Source of the DNA: JAJPJE01 sp963724985
Lineage (GTDB): Bacteria > Acidobacteriota > Terriglobia > Terriglobales > Acidobacteriaceae
DNA: 64,000 nt
Reading direction: 5' to 3'
NCBI GenBank assembly: GCA_963724985.1
Contig: CAVRWV010000026.1
Location: 75,387-139,386, forward strand
Shown: positions 35,334 through 45,186 of the stretch, piece by piece
Numbering within the stretch: position 1 is the first letter of the stretch
Layout: every line of letters begins with the position of its first letter
The notes under the pieces: model-generated
Databases searched by the model: none
What the model saw: only the letters and a program-made list of their open reading frames with translations
Told to the model about the DNA's origin: nothing
Position numbers and translations under genes: made by a program

Positions 35334-36629
35334 ATGCGCGAATTCCTCGAACTGTTACGCCAGAATCGCAACTACCGCTACACATGGATGGGGCAGGTAG
35401 TAAGCGAGATCGGCGACAACTTCAATAACATCGCTGTCTTCGCGCTTGCGATGGCATTGACGCATTCCGGCCTTGTGGTCACCGGCATCATGCTGGCGCG
35501 CGCGATTCCCGTCGTGACCGTCGGACCGCTTGCCGGAGTGCTGCTCGATCGCTTCGACCGGCAACGCATCATGATTGCCAGCGACCTGGTCCGCGCCGTT
35601 GTGGCCCTGGGCTTCATCCTTGCTCTAACTCGCGAGCGCACATGGCTGCTCTATCTATTCAGCGCATTGCTGATGCTTGCGTCTCCGTTCTTCACCGCAG
35701 GCCGCTCGGCGATTCTCCCAACCATCACCAGCGACGAGGAACTACATACCGCCAACTCCCTCACGCAAACAACGCAATGGACTACGCTGACCGTCGGTAC
35801 CTTTCTCGGCGCGACCATCATTGCGATCGGCTACAAGTGGGCTTTCTTCTTCAACGCGCTCTCCTTCGTATTCTCTGCCTGGGCGATCTGGAAGCTGAAG
35901 GCGCCGAAAGGCAAAGGCTTTCGCGCCGAACGCAAGAGCCTCACGGAAACCGAAGTCGTCAGGCCGTGGCACGAATATCGCGAAGGCTTGCGTTATATGC
36001 GTTCGGTTCCGCTGGTGATGGGTATCGTTCTTCTCGCCGTAGGTTGGGCGACCGGCGGGGGCGCCGCTCAGATTCTCTTCACGCTCTTCGGCGAGGTCGT
36101 CTTTAACGCCGGCGCCGCAGGAATCAGCATGATCTGGGGATGCGCTGGCCTGGGTTTGCTGCTCGGTGGAATCCTGGGAAATTGGCTGGGCAAGCGTCTC
36201 TCATATAAAGGTTACAAGCTCACCGTATTTATCGACTACATCATTCACGGAAGTGCGTACATTCTGTTCAGTCGTATGCCGCGGCTCGATCTGGCGCTGA
36301 TTTTCATCGGCCTCTCTCGCATCACGATGGCCCTGAATTCCGTGATGAATTATTCCTACCTGCTGCGGACCGTTGAGAACCGGTACCGCGGCCGCGTCTT
36401 CGCCACTATGGAGGCTCTTACCTGGTCGATGATGATGATCTCCATGATGGGCGCTGGAATTGCCTCGACGCATTACAGTCCCCGAACCATCGGCACCATC
36501 GCCGGGTTATTGAGCTCCACTACCGCAATCTTCTGGGGATGGGCGAACTGGACGGGACGTCTCCCAAAACCTGAAAGCCTCGGAATCGAACGGCACGAAA
36601 TTGAAGTACACGGCGATCCGGTGACGTAG
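35334..36629 (+). CDS. MFS transporter, DHA3/EntS-like
   Basis: 431 aa with 10-12 predicted membrane helices. The N-terminal segment (RYTWMGQVVSEIGDNFNNIAVFALAM) and GVLLDRFDRQRIMIASDLVRA are typical of DHA3-family exporters such as EntS and macrolide pumps. Export of a hydrophobic compound or siderophore is possible. The gene is close to an iron-uptake operon on the opposite strand. It ends only about 70 bases from a truncated PepSY gene, whose missing part would run into this gene. Confidence 0.8.
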   Translation: MREFLELLRQNRNYRYTWMGQVVSEIGDNFNNIAVFALAMALTHSGLVVTGIMLARAIPVVTVGPLAGVLLDRFDRQRIMIASDLVRAVVALGFILALTRERTWLLYLFSALLMLASPFFTAGRSAILPTITSDEELHTANSLTQTTQWTTLTVGTFLGATIIAIGYKWAFFFNALSFVFSAWAIWKLKAPKGKGFRAERKSLTETEVVRPWHEYREGLRYMRSVPLVMGIVLLAVGWATGGGAAQILFTLFGEVVFNAGAAGISMIWGCAGLGLLLGGILGNWLGKRLSYKGYKLTVFIDYIIHGSAYILFSRMPRLDLALIFIGLSRITMALNSVMNYSYLLRTVENRYRGRVFATMEALTWSMMMISMMGAGIASTHYSPRTIGTIAGLLSSTTAIFWGWANWTGRLPKPESLGIERHEIEVHGDPVT

Positions 36630-36699
36630 GTTTTATGCGGATCAAACGGGATTCGACGTTTCGCGCACATCGGAAACGTATAGCCGATTCACGCGGGAT

Positions 36700-36864
36700 T
36701 TTCCTCCCAAAGATACCGGCAATGCGATATCTGCTGTCGGACCATTGCACAATCTGTCGCTGAAAAGCCAGCATGACGCCGGTCACCGACATAACAAAGA
36801 TGACGCACCCCGCCAGCGTACCGGCAGACAAATGAATCCAGAACAGAATCCGGCGAACCTTCAT
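36700..36864 (-). pseudogene. N-terminal stub of a PepSY-associated membrane protein
   Basis: The first about 48 residues (ILFWIHLSAGTLAGCVIFVMSVTGVMLAFQRQIVQW) are the signature first helix of PepSY_TM proteins. The protein then loses all similarity near 36715, and the frame continues as antisense to the MFS gene. An intact member would be several hundred residues. It follows the PiuC-like gene by eight bases, the usual place for PepSY proteins in ferric-siderophore operons. The 3' part has been lost. Confidence 0.65.
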
Positions 36865-36872
36865 AGCTGCGG

Positions 36873-37553
36873 CTACACCTCGGCCCAGAGGCGAAGCAGG
36901 TTGTGGTAGACGCCGGTGAGTTGCACCGTGGCTCCGTCTCCGCGCTGATTCGTATTGAGGTGCTGGATCGCAGTATCGAGATCGAAGAGCAACGTGCGTT
37001 TACCGTCATCGCGAATCATGCTCTGTATCCAGAAGAACGAACTAACGCGGGCACCGCGAGTGACGGGAGTTACGTGATGCAGACTGGTCGACGGATAGAG
37101 AATCATGTGTCCCGCGGGAAGTTTCACGCTGTGTAATCCGTACGTGTCTTCGACCACCAGTTCACCACCGTCGTATTCATCTGGATTCGAGAAGAACAGC
37201 GTGGCGGAGAGATCGGTGCGAATCCGATGTCCCGTGCCCGTCACCTGCCGAATCGCATTGTCCACGTGTGTGCCGAAAGATTGTCCTCCCTGGTAGCGGT
37301 TGAACAATGGCGGAAATACTTTTGCCGGAAGAGCCGACGAGATAAACAACGCGTTCTGTCCGAGGGCCGAAAGAATCATCTCGCCCAACTGTTTCGCGGC
37401 GGGATGATCTTCCGGAATCTGCATATTGTCCTTAGACCGCGTCGATTGATGGCCAGCGGTAACACGGCCGTCTATCCAGTCGGCTTGATCCAGCAATTGG
37501 CGTGCGCGATTCAGCTGATCCGCAGAAAGTACATCGGGAATGGGCAGCAACAC
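36873..37553 (-). CDS. PiuC-like Fe(II)/2-oxoglutarate-dependent hydroxylase
   Basis: 226 aa, exactly the size of PiuC/PKHX-type hydroxylases. The H-x-D motif is visible (FGTHVDNAIR), and the distal His and Arg are in SLHHVTPVTRGARVSSFFW. The start is the GTG at 37553, giving the expected VLLPIPDVLS N-terminus; GAGGG lies upstream. These proteins accompany TonB-dependent siderophore receptors and are induced by iron starvation. Their substrate is not established. It lies 20 bases downstream of the receptor gene and is thus cotranscribed. Confidence 0.86.
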   Translation of the reverse strand: MLLPIPDVLSADQLNRARQLLDQADWIDGRVTAGHQSTRSKDNMQIPEDHPAAKQLGEMILSALGQNALFISSALPAKVFPPLFNRYQGGQSFGTHVDNAIRQVTGTGHRIRTDLSATLFFSNPDEYDGGELVVEDTYGLHSVKLPAGHMILYPSTSLHHVTPVTRGARVSSFFWIQSMIRDDGKRTLLFDLDTAIQHLNTNQRGDGATVQLTGVYHNLLRLWAEV

Positions 37554-37573
37554 TTGGGGGATCCCTCTTCTGG

Positions 37574-40075
37574 CTAAAACGTAAAGTTCAAACGGAACAG
37601 CGCCGACCGCGCCGCGCCGGGCACAATGTGCGCGGGATGAATCTGGTCGTAGTAGTAAGCGTTCGTGATGTTGTAGAGATTGGCACGCAGCTCCAGGTGT
37701 TCGGTCAGCGGATACTTCGCCATCGCATTCACTACCCAATATCCGGGGACCTGTTTCACCAGACCCGTGGTCGGATCCAGCGGAACAGTCGAACTTGCCG
37801 TTCGGCTATCGACGAAGTCTGCGCCTCCGCCCACGCCCAGATGCCACGGCAGGTCGTAATTGCTCCACAGAGTGAAAGTGTTCCGCGGCACATTCGCCAG
37901 CTGAGCGCCAACCGCTGCAGGAAAGAATTGCGAGCTCACCACGCTTCCGTCGAGATACGCGTAACCGGACATCAGCTCCCAGCGCTTCGTCAGATAGCCG
38001 TTGAGTTGGGCCTCAACACCGTTCACGCGTTGATGGCCCGCATCGACCACCAACAGCGAGTTCGTTGGTGAAGTTTCGCGAGCATTTAGTTTGTCGGTCG
38101 TGAAAACCGCAGCGCGAATGCCCAACTTCGACGACGCCAGATTCCACTTCGTGCCAACCTCGAACGTCCGGTTCGACTCCGGCGGTATCGCCGCAGTCCC
38201 CGCAGTTAGAGAGAGCGTTTCGGCGGAAGGGTTGAACGATGTGCCCGCGTCGAAATAGATGCTCCCGTCGGGAGTAGGCTTGAACACCAGCGCTGTGCGC
38301 CAGCTTGGCATGGTCACCACCTGGCTCAAGTACGGAGCAGGGGGAGCCGCTGGCGTTGGAACCGTGAACTGGTTCTCGTTGGCGTCGAAATAGTCCACTC
38401 GCCCCCCAAGCGTTAACTCCCACCTTTGGCTGAGCTGCAGCGTATCCAAACCATAAGCGCCCCCAGTCAGAGCGGATACATGCACGATCGAACGGCTGGT
38501 AATCCCGCCTGAAAACGCTTGATAGGGATCGGGATCGAGCAGGCTCGTTTGCGGAACACAAGCGATGGAAGCCTGCGGACAGTTCGCGTAAGTCGGACGG
38601 TTGGGAGCTGAAGTCTCGCGACCCATCTCTACTCCCGCAATCAGCGTGTGCTTCAGGAACCCTGTGTGGAATTTGAAAATGACATCGGACTGATCGTCGA
38701 GGAAGGTCTCGAGACTATCGACTGCGATCTGATGCCGGTTGATCATCAGATCATCGAGCGGGGTTAACGGCGTAACCTTGTCACCATTGATGTCAGTAGT
38801 CGGAACTTGCGCTTCGCTGATGCGAGCGTTGCGACGATAGTGCGCATATCGCGCCTGATTTCGAAACGTAATGCCGGGGCCGAAGTCGTGTTCAAACTTG
38901 ACTGTGCCCATATCGACATTCGTTTTCAGATAATTTCCGTGCTCAAAACCGTAGTAGTTGTTGCGCGGCACATCGGCTGGCCCGTTGAAGAACCATGGAA
39001 TGCCGTAGTCAGGTGTGTCATCTGCTGTCTGGTGAAAGTAGCTGAATATGTAGCGCGTGGATGTGCCGAGTCCGAATGCGAGCGAGGGAGCAATGCCTAC
39101 GCGTCGGGTCTGCGCGATATCGCGGCCGGCGACGCCGGAATCGTTTCCCATCAAGTTCAATCGAAACGCAGCGCCCTGTCCCAGCGACGGCAGGTTACGG
39201 TTGATATCGAACGTAACGAACTTGGAGTTGTCGGTACCAAGTGCAGCCGTGCCCGACATAATGCGGTCGAGACCAGGTGCCTTGGTCTGCTGATTGACTA
39301 CGCCGCCCGTCGATCCGCGGCCAAAGGTCACAGAAGAAGGACCTTGCAGCACGGCGACATTCTCGGTATCGAACGGATCGCGATAGTAGCTGCCGAAATC
39401 GCGCATGCCGTCCACGAACAGATCGTTGCGCGCCGTAAAGCCGCGGATCGTGAGATTGTCTCCTTGCGCACCGCCTTCACCGGCAGCCAGGCTGATTCCC
39501 GCGACGTTACGAAGTACATCACGCAAACTGGTCGCACCCTGATCCTGAATAAGCTGCTGCGGGATAACGTCGATCGTTTGCGGAGTGTCGACCAGCGGCT
39601 GCGTGTATTTCGGAAGCGACGGTTGCGAATTTTCCGCGGTCACATCAATGGAAGTGGATTGCCCCGCGATCTCCAGTCTCACCAGCACAGCCGAGGTGAA
39701 CTTGTACGTGAGGCCGGTGCTGCGCAGTATCTTTTGGAGCGCTGCTTCATTGGTATAAGGACCAGTGACGCCCGGCGACCATATGTTCCGCATCGAGTCT
39801 TTGGGAACCACAACGCTAACGCCTGTTGTCGTCTGGAATGCATTCAACGCGCCATCGAGTGGCCCCGACGGAATATCGAACTGGTGAATCAACAGCCCTC
39901 GAGTCTGACCCGGCGCCTGTACCGTCGACGGCGTGCGGGACTGCTGGGCCCATGCGGGCGCGACCATTTTCCCGCTAATCGTCGTGTAAGCGGCGATCGT
40001 TCCCCAAGTCATCCAGTACCAGTAACTACGCCGGCCGTTGCTGGACTTCTTTCGCTTGATCCTCGTCTGACTCAC
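37574..40075 (-). CDS. TonB-dependent siderophore receptor with STN domain
   Basis: 833 aa. After a long signal region (about 1-44) comes an STN secretin/TonB short N-terminal domain (about 65-115, FDIPSGPLDGALNAFQTTTGVSVV), which in FpvA/FecA-type receptors contacts an anti-sigma factor. Then come the plug (DTPQTIDVIPQQLIQDQGATSLRDVLRNVAGI ... LTIRGFTARNDLFVDGMRDFG) and a 22-strand barrel ending in F. This imports a ferric siderophore using TonB energy. No sigma or anti-sigma gene is adjacent, so the STN domain may have no partner here. Fur-like palindromes lie upstream. Confidence 0.9.
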   Translation of the reverse strand: MSQTRIKRKKSSNGRRSYWYWMTWGTIAAYTTISGKMVAPAWAQQSRTPSTVQAPGQTRGLLIHQFDIPSGPLDGALNAFQTTTGVSVVVPKDSMRNIWSPGVTGPYTNEAALQKILRSTGLTYKFTSAVLVRLEIAGQSTSIDVTAENSQPSLPKYTQPLVDTPQTIDVIPQQLIQDQGATSLRDVLRNVAGISLAAGEGGAQGDNLTIRGFTARNDLFVDGMRDFGSYYRDPFDTENVAVLQGPSSVTFGRGSTGGVVNQQTKAPGLDRIMSGTAALGTDNSKFVTFDINRNLPSLGQGAAFRLNLMGNDSGVAGRDIAQTRRVGIAPSLAFGLGTSTRYIFSYFHQTADDTPDYGIPWFFNGPADVPRNNYYGFEHGNYLKTNVDMGTVKFEHDFGPGITFRNQARYAHYRRNARISEAQVPTTDINGDKVTPLTPLDDLMINRHQIAVDSLETFLDDQSDVIFKFHTGFLKHTLIAGVEMGRETSAPNRPTYANCPQASIACVPQTSLLDPDPYQAFSGGITSRSIVHVSALTGGAYGLDTLQLSQRWELTLGGRVDYFDANENQFTVPTPAAPPAPYLSQVVTMPSWRTALVFKPTPDGSIYFDAGTSFNPSAETLSLTAGTAAIPPESNRTFEVGTKWNLASSKLGIRAAVFTTDKLNARETSPTNSLLVVDAGHQRVNGVEAQLNGYLTKRWELMSGYAYLDGSVVSSQFFPAAVGAQLANVPRNTFTLWSNYDLPWHLGVGGGADFVDSRTASSTVPLDPTTGLVKQVPGYWVVNAMAKYPLTEHLELRANLYNITNAYYYDQIHPAHIVPGAARSALFRLNFTF

Positions 40076-40128
40076 CGTTTCTCCACCTTGCTTCTACGTT
40101 CGTTAAGAACTGTCCGCGCCTTTCCTAA

Positions 40129-40143
40129 TGCGACTGAGTCGCA
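40129..40143. promoter_or_regulatory. Fur-like box 1 (TGCGACT-G-AGTCGCA)
   Basis: A perfect 7-1-7 palindrome 54 bases upstream of the receptor start codon. The 7-1-7 geometry with AGTCGCA half-sites resembles Fur operators, and the position suits iron repression of the receptor/PiuC/PepSY operon. That Fur is the regulator is inferred from geometry and context. Confidence 0.6.
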
Positions 40144-40268
40144 ACAGAAAAGATCACTCCGCTCCCGGCCGGATCTTCTACAGGATCTGTAGAACACTCG
40201 GTGACTACTACCGGGTGAACCTTGCTAAGCGGGGAACTACTGTTTTTCCACTTGATCGAGCAATTTCC

Positions 40269-40289
40269 AGTTGCGAATGAGTCGCAACT
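40269..40289. promoter_or_regulatory. Fur-like box 2 (AGTTGCGA-ATGAG-TCGCAACT)
   Basis: Perfect 8-bp arms with a 5-base spacer; its centre TTGCGAATGAGTCGCAA is closely related to box 1. It lies about 200 bases before the receptor start. It shares half-site TCGCAAC with box 1. Confidence 0.6.
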
Positions 40290-40351
40290 AACTTCGATAA
40301 CGAGAGGCTAAGGTGTTGCGCTGATCAAGTCAAGGAGTCGCGCGCGATTTC

Positions 40352-40370
40352 GTCGCAGTCTCTCTGCGAC
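40352..40370. promoter_or_regulatory. Related palindrome (GTCGCAG-TCTCT-CTGCGAC)
   Basis: Seven-bp arms and a 5-base spacer. A further half-site TTGCGAC lies at 40374-40380. It is a weaker member of the same set. The 558-base gap 40076-40633 contains these sites and no gene that I can support. Confidence 0.45.
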
Positions 40371-40633
40371 CAGTTGCGACCAACAACAGTGCGGCGAATT
40401 TCGCGAGTAAAGAGATGCGGTGCCTGGCTCGCGGTTTCCGCGTCGCTCGCCCAAGACAACCCGATGGCGTCAGGGCATGATCGGCGGCATGAAGAGCAGA
40501 ATTAGACTACATCGATTGCGACAAAGAGTGATTTGCGAGCGCGATGCCTGTACGGAGTGATAACGACACGGCAGCAGTCTGATCAGCTCGGATCAAGTCT
40601 GCGTGCACATACAATTGGATTTACACAATTTCG

Positions 40634-42019
40634 CTAGGGCTCCCATCCTCCGCCAAGCGCTCGGTACAACTGGACATAGTTTTGCAACTCGGAGTCCCAA
40701 GCCTGCGCAAGCGTTAATTGCGAAGTTAAGTATTGTTGCTGCGTTACCAGCACTTCGAGGAAGCTTGTATATCCGCCCAGGAAACGCACATTTGCCAGCC
40801 GCGCCGCTTCGCTGTAAGTGGCGGTCTGTTGCTCGATCTTCATCCGAAATTGTCGCGACTGTGAGTAACCAACCAGGCCGTTAGACACATCCTCTAGAGC
40901 AAGCTGAACAGTCTGCTTGTAGGCAAGTTCCGCTTCGTCTCGCTGCGCCCAGGCCAATCGATAGTTCGACCTTATGCGGCCTCCTTCGAACAATGGCTGC
41001 AGAGCTTGACCTCCAATCGACCAGAATGTTGCTGGGCCCTCCAGAAAACTAGTCAGTGACGTGCTCTGCGCGCCGAAGGATCCAGTCAACGAAAATTGCG
41101 GAAAGAATGCTGCCTTCGCGACGCCGACGTTTGCGTTTGCGGAAACCAGCAACATCTCCGCCTGGCGCACATCCGGTCGTCGCTGCAGGATTGTCGAGGG
41201 AATACCCGCGGGCACTTCTGGCAAATGCGGTTGCTCAACAAGATCGAGCCCGCGCGCGACAGGAGCAGGATTTCTTCCAAGAAGAATGCTGACCGCATTT
41301 TCTGTCTGCTCGATTGACTGACGCAGGCTGATAATCTGCGACTCCGCCTGTTCTACCAGCAATTCCGCCTGTAATACGTCGGTCTGCGCGGATTCACCAC
41401 CTTTGAACTTGATGGTATTGATCCTCAGCATTTCCTGGTCTGCTTTCAGAGTCTCCTTCGAGTACTGCAGTTGCGCGTCGAACTGCCGCAATAGAAAGTA
41501 ATTGCTTGCTACGTTCGAGATCAGGGTTGTTCGCACCACCTCCTGCCCGAATTCCGTGGCTACCAGATTCGCGCGGGAAGCCTCGGTTGCACGACGAAAT
41601 TGTCCCCAGAAATCGACGATGTACGAGGCTTGCAGTCCAATCGAATCGAAGGTCGGCGCATTCTGGAAGAATTGATTGCGAACGTTCTGGATCGCACCCG
41701 TCGCCTCAACCGAAGGAAACTGATCAGCGCGCGTAATACCTAGCTGAGCTCTTGCTTGCAGAATACGAGTGGCCGCGATCCGCAAATCGTAGTTGTTGGT
41801 GAGCGCTTCCCTGATGAGGTCTTCCAATACCTTATCCTGGAAAACCATCCACCATTTCATTTCGGCAAAGTTTGGCGTGGAAGGTTGCGGCTGCGGGGAA
41901 GCACTTGGCGCGAGTCCGCGATACTGGTCGGGGATCGCCACTGCCGGACGTTTATAGTTCGGCCCAACTTTGCAAGCGCAAAGCGCGAACAACAGCACGA
42001 GAGCAATAGTAATTTTCAT
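40634..42019 (-). CDS. RND efflux outer membrane factor (NodT/OprM-like lipoprotein)
   Basis: 461 aa. A lipobox (LCAC, about residue 16) and the mature start KVGPNYKRP are classic for the NodT family. Two outer-membrane-efflux repeats follow (about 60-245 and 265-455), with YDLRIAATRILQARAQLGI and ANVGVAKAAFFPQFSLTGSFG. It forms the trimeric exit duct for the pump. The start codon overlaps the end of the permease gene by four bases, so translation is coupled. Third gene of the operon. Confidence 0.92.
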   Translation of the reverse strand: MKITIALVLLFALCACKVGPNYKRPAVAIPDQYRGLAPSASPQPQPSTPNFAEMKWWMVFQDKVLEDLIREALTNNYDLRIAATRILQARAQLGITRADQFPSVEATGAIQNVRNQFFQNAPTFDSIGLQASYIVDFWGQFRRATEASRANLVATEFGQEVVRTTLISNVASNYFLLRQFDAQLQYSKETLKADQEMLRINTIKFKGGESAQTDVLQAELLVEQAESQIISLRQSIEQTENAVSILLGRNPAPVARGLDLVEQPHLPEVPAGIPSTILQRRPDVRQAEMLLVSANANVGVAKAAFFPQFSLTGSFGAQSTSLTSFLEGPATFWSIGGQALQPLFEGGRIRSNYRLAWAQRDEAELAYKQTVQLALEDVSNGLVGYSQSRQFRMKIEQQTATYSEAARLANVRFLGGYTSFLEVLVTQQQYLTSQLTLAQAWDSELQNYVQLYRALGGGWEP

Positions 42020-45000
42020 GCCGCGCGCGCTCCCTCATGATCCGTTGTTGGCCCTCCTTCGACCGGCTTTGCTGCTCCCAAGCGATAACCGAGTCGCTCG
42101 ATCACAACAAACGACACGGGTACGAAAAAGATCGCCAATAACGAAGCGGCCAACATCCCGCCGATGACCACGGTTCCCAACACCTGTCGTGAAATGGCGC
42201 CGGCTCCGGAAGCCAACCACAGTGGCACACAGCCAAGAATGAACGCGAATGCCGTCATGAGAATTGGCCGCAGCCTCAGCTTCGCGCCGGATAATGAGGC
42301 TTCGACCAATGGCTTGCCCTTGTCGTGCTCCATCTTCGCGAATTCCACGATCAGGATCGCGTTCTTCGCCGCCAATCCGATGAGCATCACCAGTCCGATC
42401 TGCGCGTAAACATCATTCTCTAAGCCCCTACCGAACAACGCGAGAAATGCTCCAAACACCGCGATCGGCGTGCCGAGCAAAACAGCGAACGGCAGCGTCC
42501 AGCTTTCGTACTGCGCCGCCATGATCAAAAAGACCACAAGGAAAGCGAGCGCGAACACGACGATCGGGCTGACTCCCTCCGCTGCTTTCTTCTCCTGGTA
42601 CGACATACCCATGTAGTCGAATCCCATTTCTGCTGGCATGGTTTGTCTGAACGTCTCCTCCAGGGCAGCGATTGCCTGGCCGGAGCTGTACCCTGGAGCC
42701 GTGGAGGCATTGAGTTGTGCGGATTGGAATTGATTGAACCGCATGATGAACCCAGGCCCACTGCGCGGCTCAGTGCCGGTCAATGTGCTCAATGGAACCA
42801 TCTGGCCCGCGGTATTCCGCACATAAAACTTACCCAGATTATTTACATTCGTTCGATAGTCACCATCCGCTTGCACGTATACCTGCCACTGCCGCCCGAA
42901 GCGATTGAAGTAATTCACCAGCGAGCCGCCCATAAACGTCTGCAGCGTTTGATAGACGTAAGCAAGATTTATCTGCTGGGTCAGCACCTTCGCCCTGTCA
43001 ACTGTCACACCTACTTGCGGCACACCAAACAGAGCTGTCGTGGTAACACTGGCCAGTTCCGGACGCTTGCGCGCTGCCGCCAGAAATGTCTGCAGGTTTT
43101 TCCCGAGAAAAGCGATGTTTTTACCGGACCGATCCTGTAAGACGAAGGTCACGCCGCCCGATGTGCCCACACCTGGAATTGCGGGCGGAGGAAATGCAAA
43201 TGCAATCCCGGAAGTTACCTTGGAAAGAGTGTTGGTGAGGTGCTCTTTGATTGCTTCGTATTTCTCCTCTGGCGCCTTTCGTTCCTCCCACGGCTTCAAT
43301 GAAATCCAGAAGAACGCGCTGTACGTGGTGTTAACTCCACTCAGCATGCTGTACCCGATCACAGAGCTCACATGCGCCACGCCGGGCGTCTTCATGATGA
43401 TGTCCTCGACTTCCTTCGAAGCATCGCCGGTTCGCTGCAGTGAAGACGCATCCGGAAGCTGCAGGCCGGCATAAACGAAACCCTGATCTTCATCGGGGAG
43501 GAAGCTGGTCGGAATCTTCTTCCCAAAAAACCCAGCTGCTAAGCAGAGCACTAAGAGCAGAACAAATGCAAAACCTGCTTTGCGAATCAAGTGTCCGCAC
43601 GCGCTCACGTAGCCGTCAGTGGCTCTGCCAAACACGCGGTTAAACCATTTGAAGAAAGCCCCTAGCGGGCCTCGCGTCGGCTTCCTCGGCTTCAGCAACA
43701 GAGCCGAAAGTGCAGGGCTCAATGTCAATGCGTTGAACGCGGAGAAGATGACAGACACTGCAATCGTCACCGCGAACTGCTGATACATTCTCCCGGTGAT
43801 ACCAGGAATGAATGCGGTCGGAACGAACACTGCGGAAAGAATCAGCGCGATCGCAACGACGGGCCCTGACACTTCGTCCATCGCCTTTACGGTCGCCTCT
43901 TTTGGCGACAATCCATGTTCGATGTGATGCTCCACTGCTTCCACCACTACGATTGCGTCGTCGACCACCAATCCAATCGCTAACACCAACCCGAATAGCG
44001 ACAGTGTATTAATCGAGAATCCCAACAGAGGGAACACAATGAAGGTTCCAATCAACGACACCGGAACCGCGAGCAACGGAATCAGCGTGGCGCGCCAGCC
44101 TTGCAGGAAGATATAGACCACCAGGATCACCAGCGCGATAGCCTCCAGCAACGTGTGCTGGATCTCTTTCAATCCTTCGGTGACCGCCAACGTGGTGTCG
44201 AGCGGGATTACATAGTCGAGACCTTGTGGGAACCGGGTCTTCGTTTCTTCCATCAACTTCCGCACACCCGCTGCGGTTTGGACCGCATTGCTTCCGGGCA
44301 ACTGGTAGATAGCGAGCAATGCTGACGGTTTGCCATCCAATCTGCCTTGAAGTGCGTACGTTTGCGCTCCCAACTCGATGCGCGCAACATCTTTCAGGCG
44401 GAGAATGCCTCCATCCGGTTGAGCTCGCACGATGATGTTGCCGAATTCTTCTGCTGAAGGCAGGCGTCCCGGAGCTCTGACGGTGTACGTAAACTGCTGT
44501 CCCTGCGGAACCGGTTCGCTGCCGATCTGCCCCGCGGGATTCACCGTATTCTGCGTCTGGATCGCGTTGATGATCTCGGGAACGGTGATATTCAGATTCG
44601 CGAGTTTGTCAGGATTGACCCAGCACCGCATGGCATATTGCCCGGCGCCAAACACCGTCACCGAGGCGACCCCAGGTATGCGCGTCAATGCATCGTTAAT
44701 GTTGATGATTCCGTAATTGGCCAGAAAAATATTGTCGTAAAGATTCGTGGGCGAGTAGAGCGCAATCATCATCAACGGTGCCGCAGTCGACTTCTGCACC
44801 GTCACGCCATACTGGTTCACCGAACTGGGCAACTGTGAAGTGGCCTGGTTCACACGCATCTGCGAAAGGATCTGATCGGTATTCGTCTCTGTGGCAATGT
44901 CGAAATTGACCGTCAGCTTCATCGAACCATCGCTGCCGTTCAGCGAATACATGTAGTTCATGTTGTCGACGCCGGCCATCTGCTGCTCGATGGGCGTCGC

Positions 45001-45183
45001 CACTGACTGCGCGACGGTTTCGGCATCAGCACCAAGATAGGTCGTCTGCACTTGAATTTCTGGAGGCGCGATCTTCGGAAATTGCGCCGTCGGCAGGCTG
45101 AGCATCGCGACGACGCCCGCGATAACCATCAGGATCGATATAACCATCGCCACAATCGGGCGATTGATGAAAAATTTAGACAT
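42016..45183 (-). CDS. RND efflux inner-membrane permease, HAE1 (AcrB-like)
   Basis: 1055 aa, the normal length. The start FFINRPIVAMVISILMVIAGVVAML is that of AcrB/MexB-like transporters. The proton-relay Asp pair is present in the fourth membrane helix (GLVVDDAIVVVEAVEHH). Later family motifs are LAIGLVVDDAIV, GVPQVGVTVDRAKV and GLAAKNAILIVEFA. As a proton-driven trimer it pumps hydrophobic drugs or other compounds from the periplasm through the outer membrane channel. It lies three bases downstream of the adaptor gene. Confidence 0.94.
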   Translation of the reverse strand: MSKFFINRPIVAMVISILMVIAGVVAMLSLPTAQFPKIAPPEIQVQTTYLGADAETVAQSVATPIEQQMAGVDNMNYMYSLNGSDGSMKLTVNFDIATETNTDQILSQMRVNQATSQLPSSVNQYGVTVQKSTAAPLMMIALYSPTNLYDNIFLANYGIININDALTRIPGVASVTVFGAGQYAMRCWVNPDKLANLNITVPEIINAIQTQNTVNPAGQIGSEPVPQGQQFTYTVRAPGRLPSAEEFGNIIVRAQPDGGILRLKDVARIELGAQTYALQGRLDGKPSALLAIYQLPGSNAVQTAAGVRKLMEETKTRFPQGLDYVIPLDTTLAVTEGLKEIQHTLLEAIALVILVVYIFLQGWRATLIPLLAVPVSLIGTFIVFPLLGFSINTLSLFGLVLAIGLVVDDAIVVVEAVEHHIEHGLSPKEATVKAMDEVSGPVVAIALILSAVFVPTAFIPGITGRMYQQFAVTIAVSVIFSAFNALTLSPALSALLLKPRKPTRGPLGAFFKWFNRVFGRATDGYVSACGHLIRKAGFAFVLLLVLCLAAGFFGKKIPTSFLPDEDQGFVYAGLQLPDASSLQRTGDASKEVEDIIMKTPGVAHVSSVIGYSMLSGVNTTYSAFFWISLKPWEERKAPEEKYEAIKEHLTNTLSKVTSGIAFAFPPPAIPGVGTSGGVTFVLQDRSGKNIAFLGKNLQTFLAAARKRPELASVTTTALFGVPQVGVTVDRAKVLTQQINLAYVYQTLQTFMGGSLVNYFNRFGRQWQVYVQADGDYRTNVNNLGKFYVRNTAGQMVPLSTLTGTEPRSGPGFIMRFNQFQSAQLNASTAPGYSSGQAIAALEETFRQTMPAEMGFDYMGMSYQEKKAAEGVSPIVVFALAFLVVFLIMAAQYESWTLPFAVLLGTPIAVFGAFLALFGRGLENDVYAQIGLVMLIGLAAKNAILIVEFAKMEHDKGKPLVEASLSGAKLRLRPILMTAFAFILGCVPLWLASGAGAISRQVLGTVVIGGMLAASLLAIFFVPVSFVVIERLGYRLGAAKPVEGGPTTDHEGARAA

Positions 45184-45186
45184 GGG

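Noticed and set aside
36520..36699. Continuation of the PepSY frame to 36520
   Set aside because: The translated stretch has no membrane helices or PepSY pattern and is antisense to the MFS gene.
38807..40192. 461-residue plus-strand open frame
   Set aside because: Antisense to the siderophore receptor; no family pattern or ribosome binding site.
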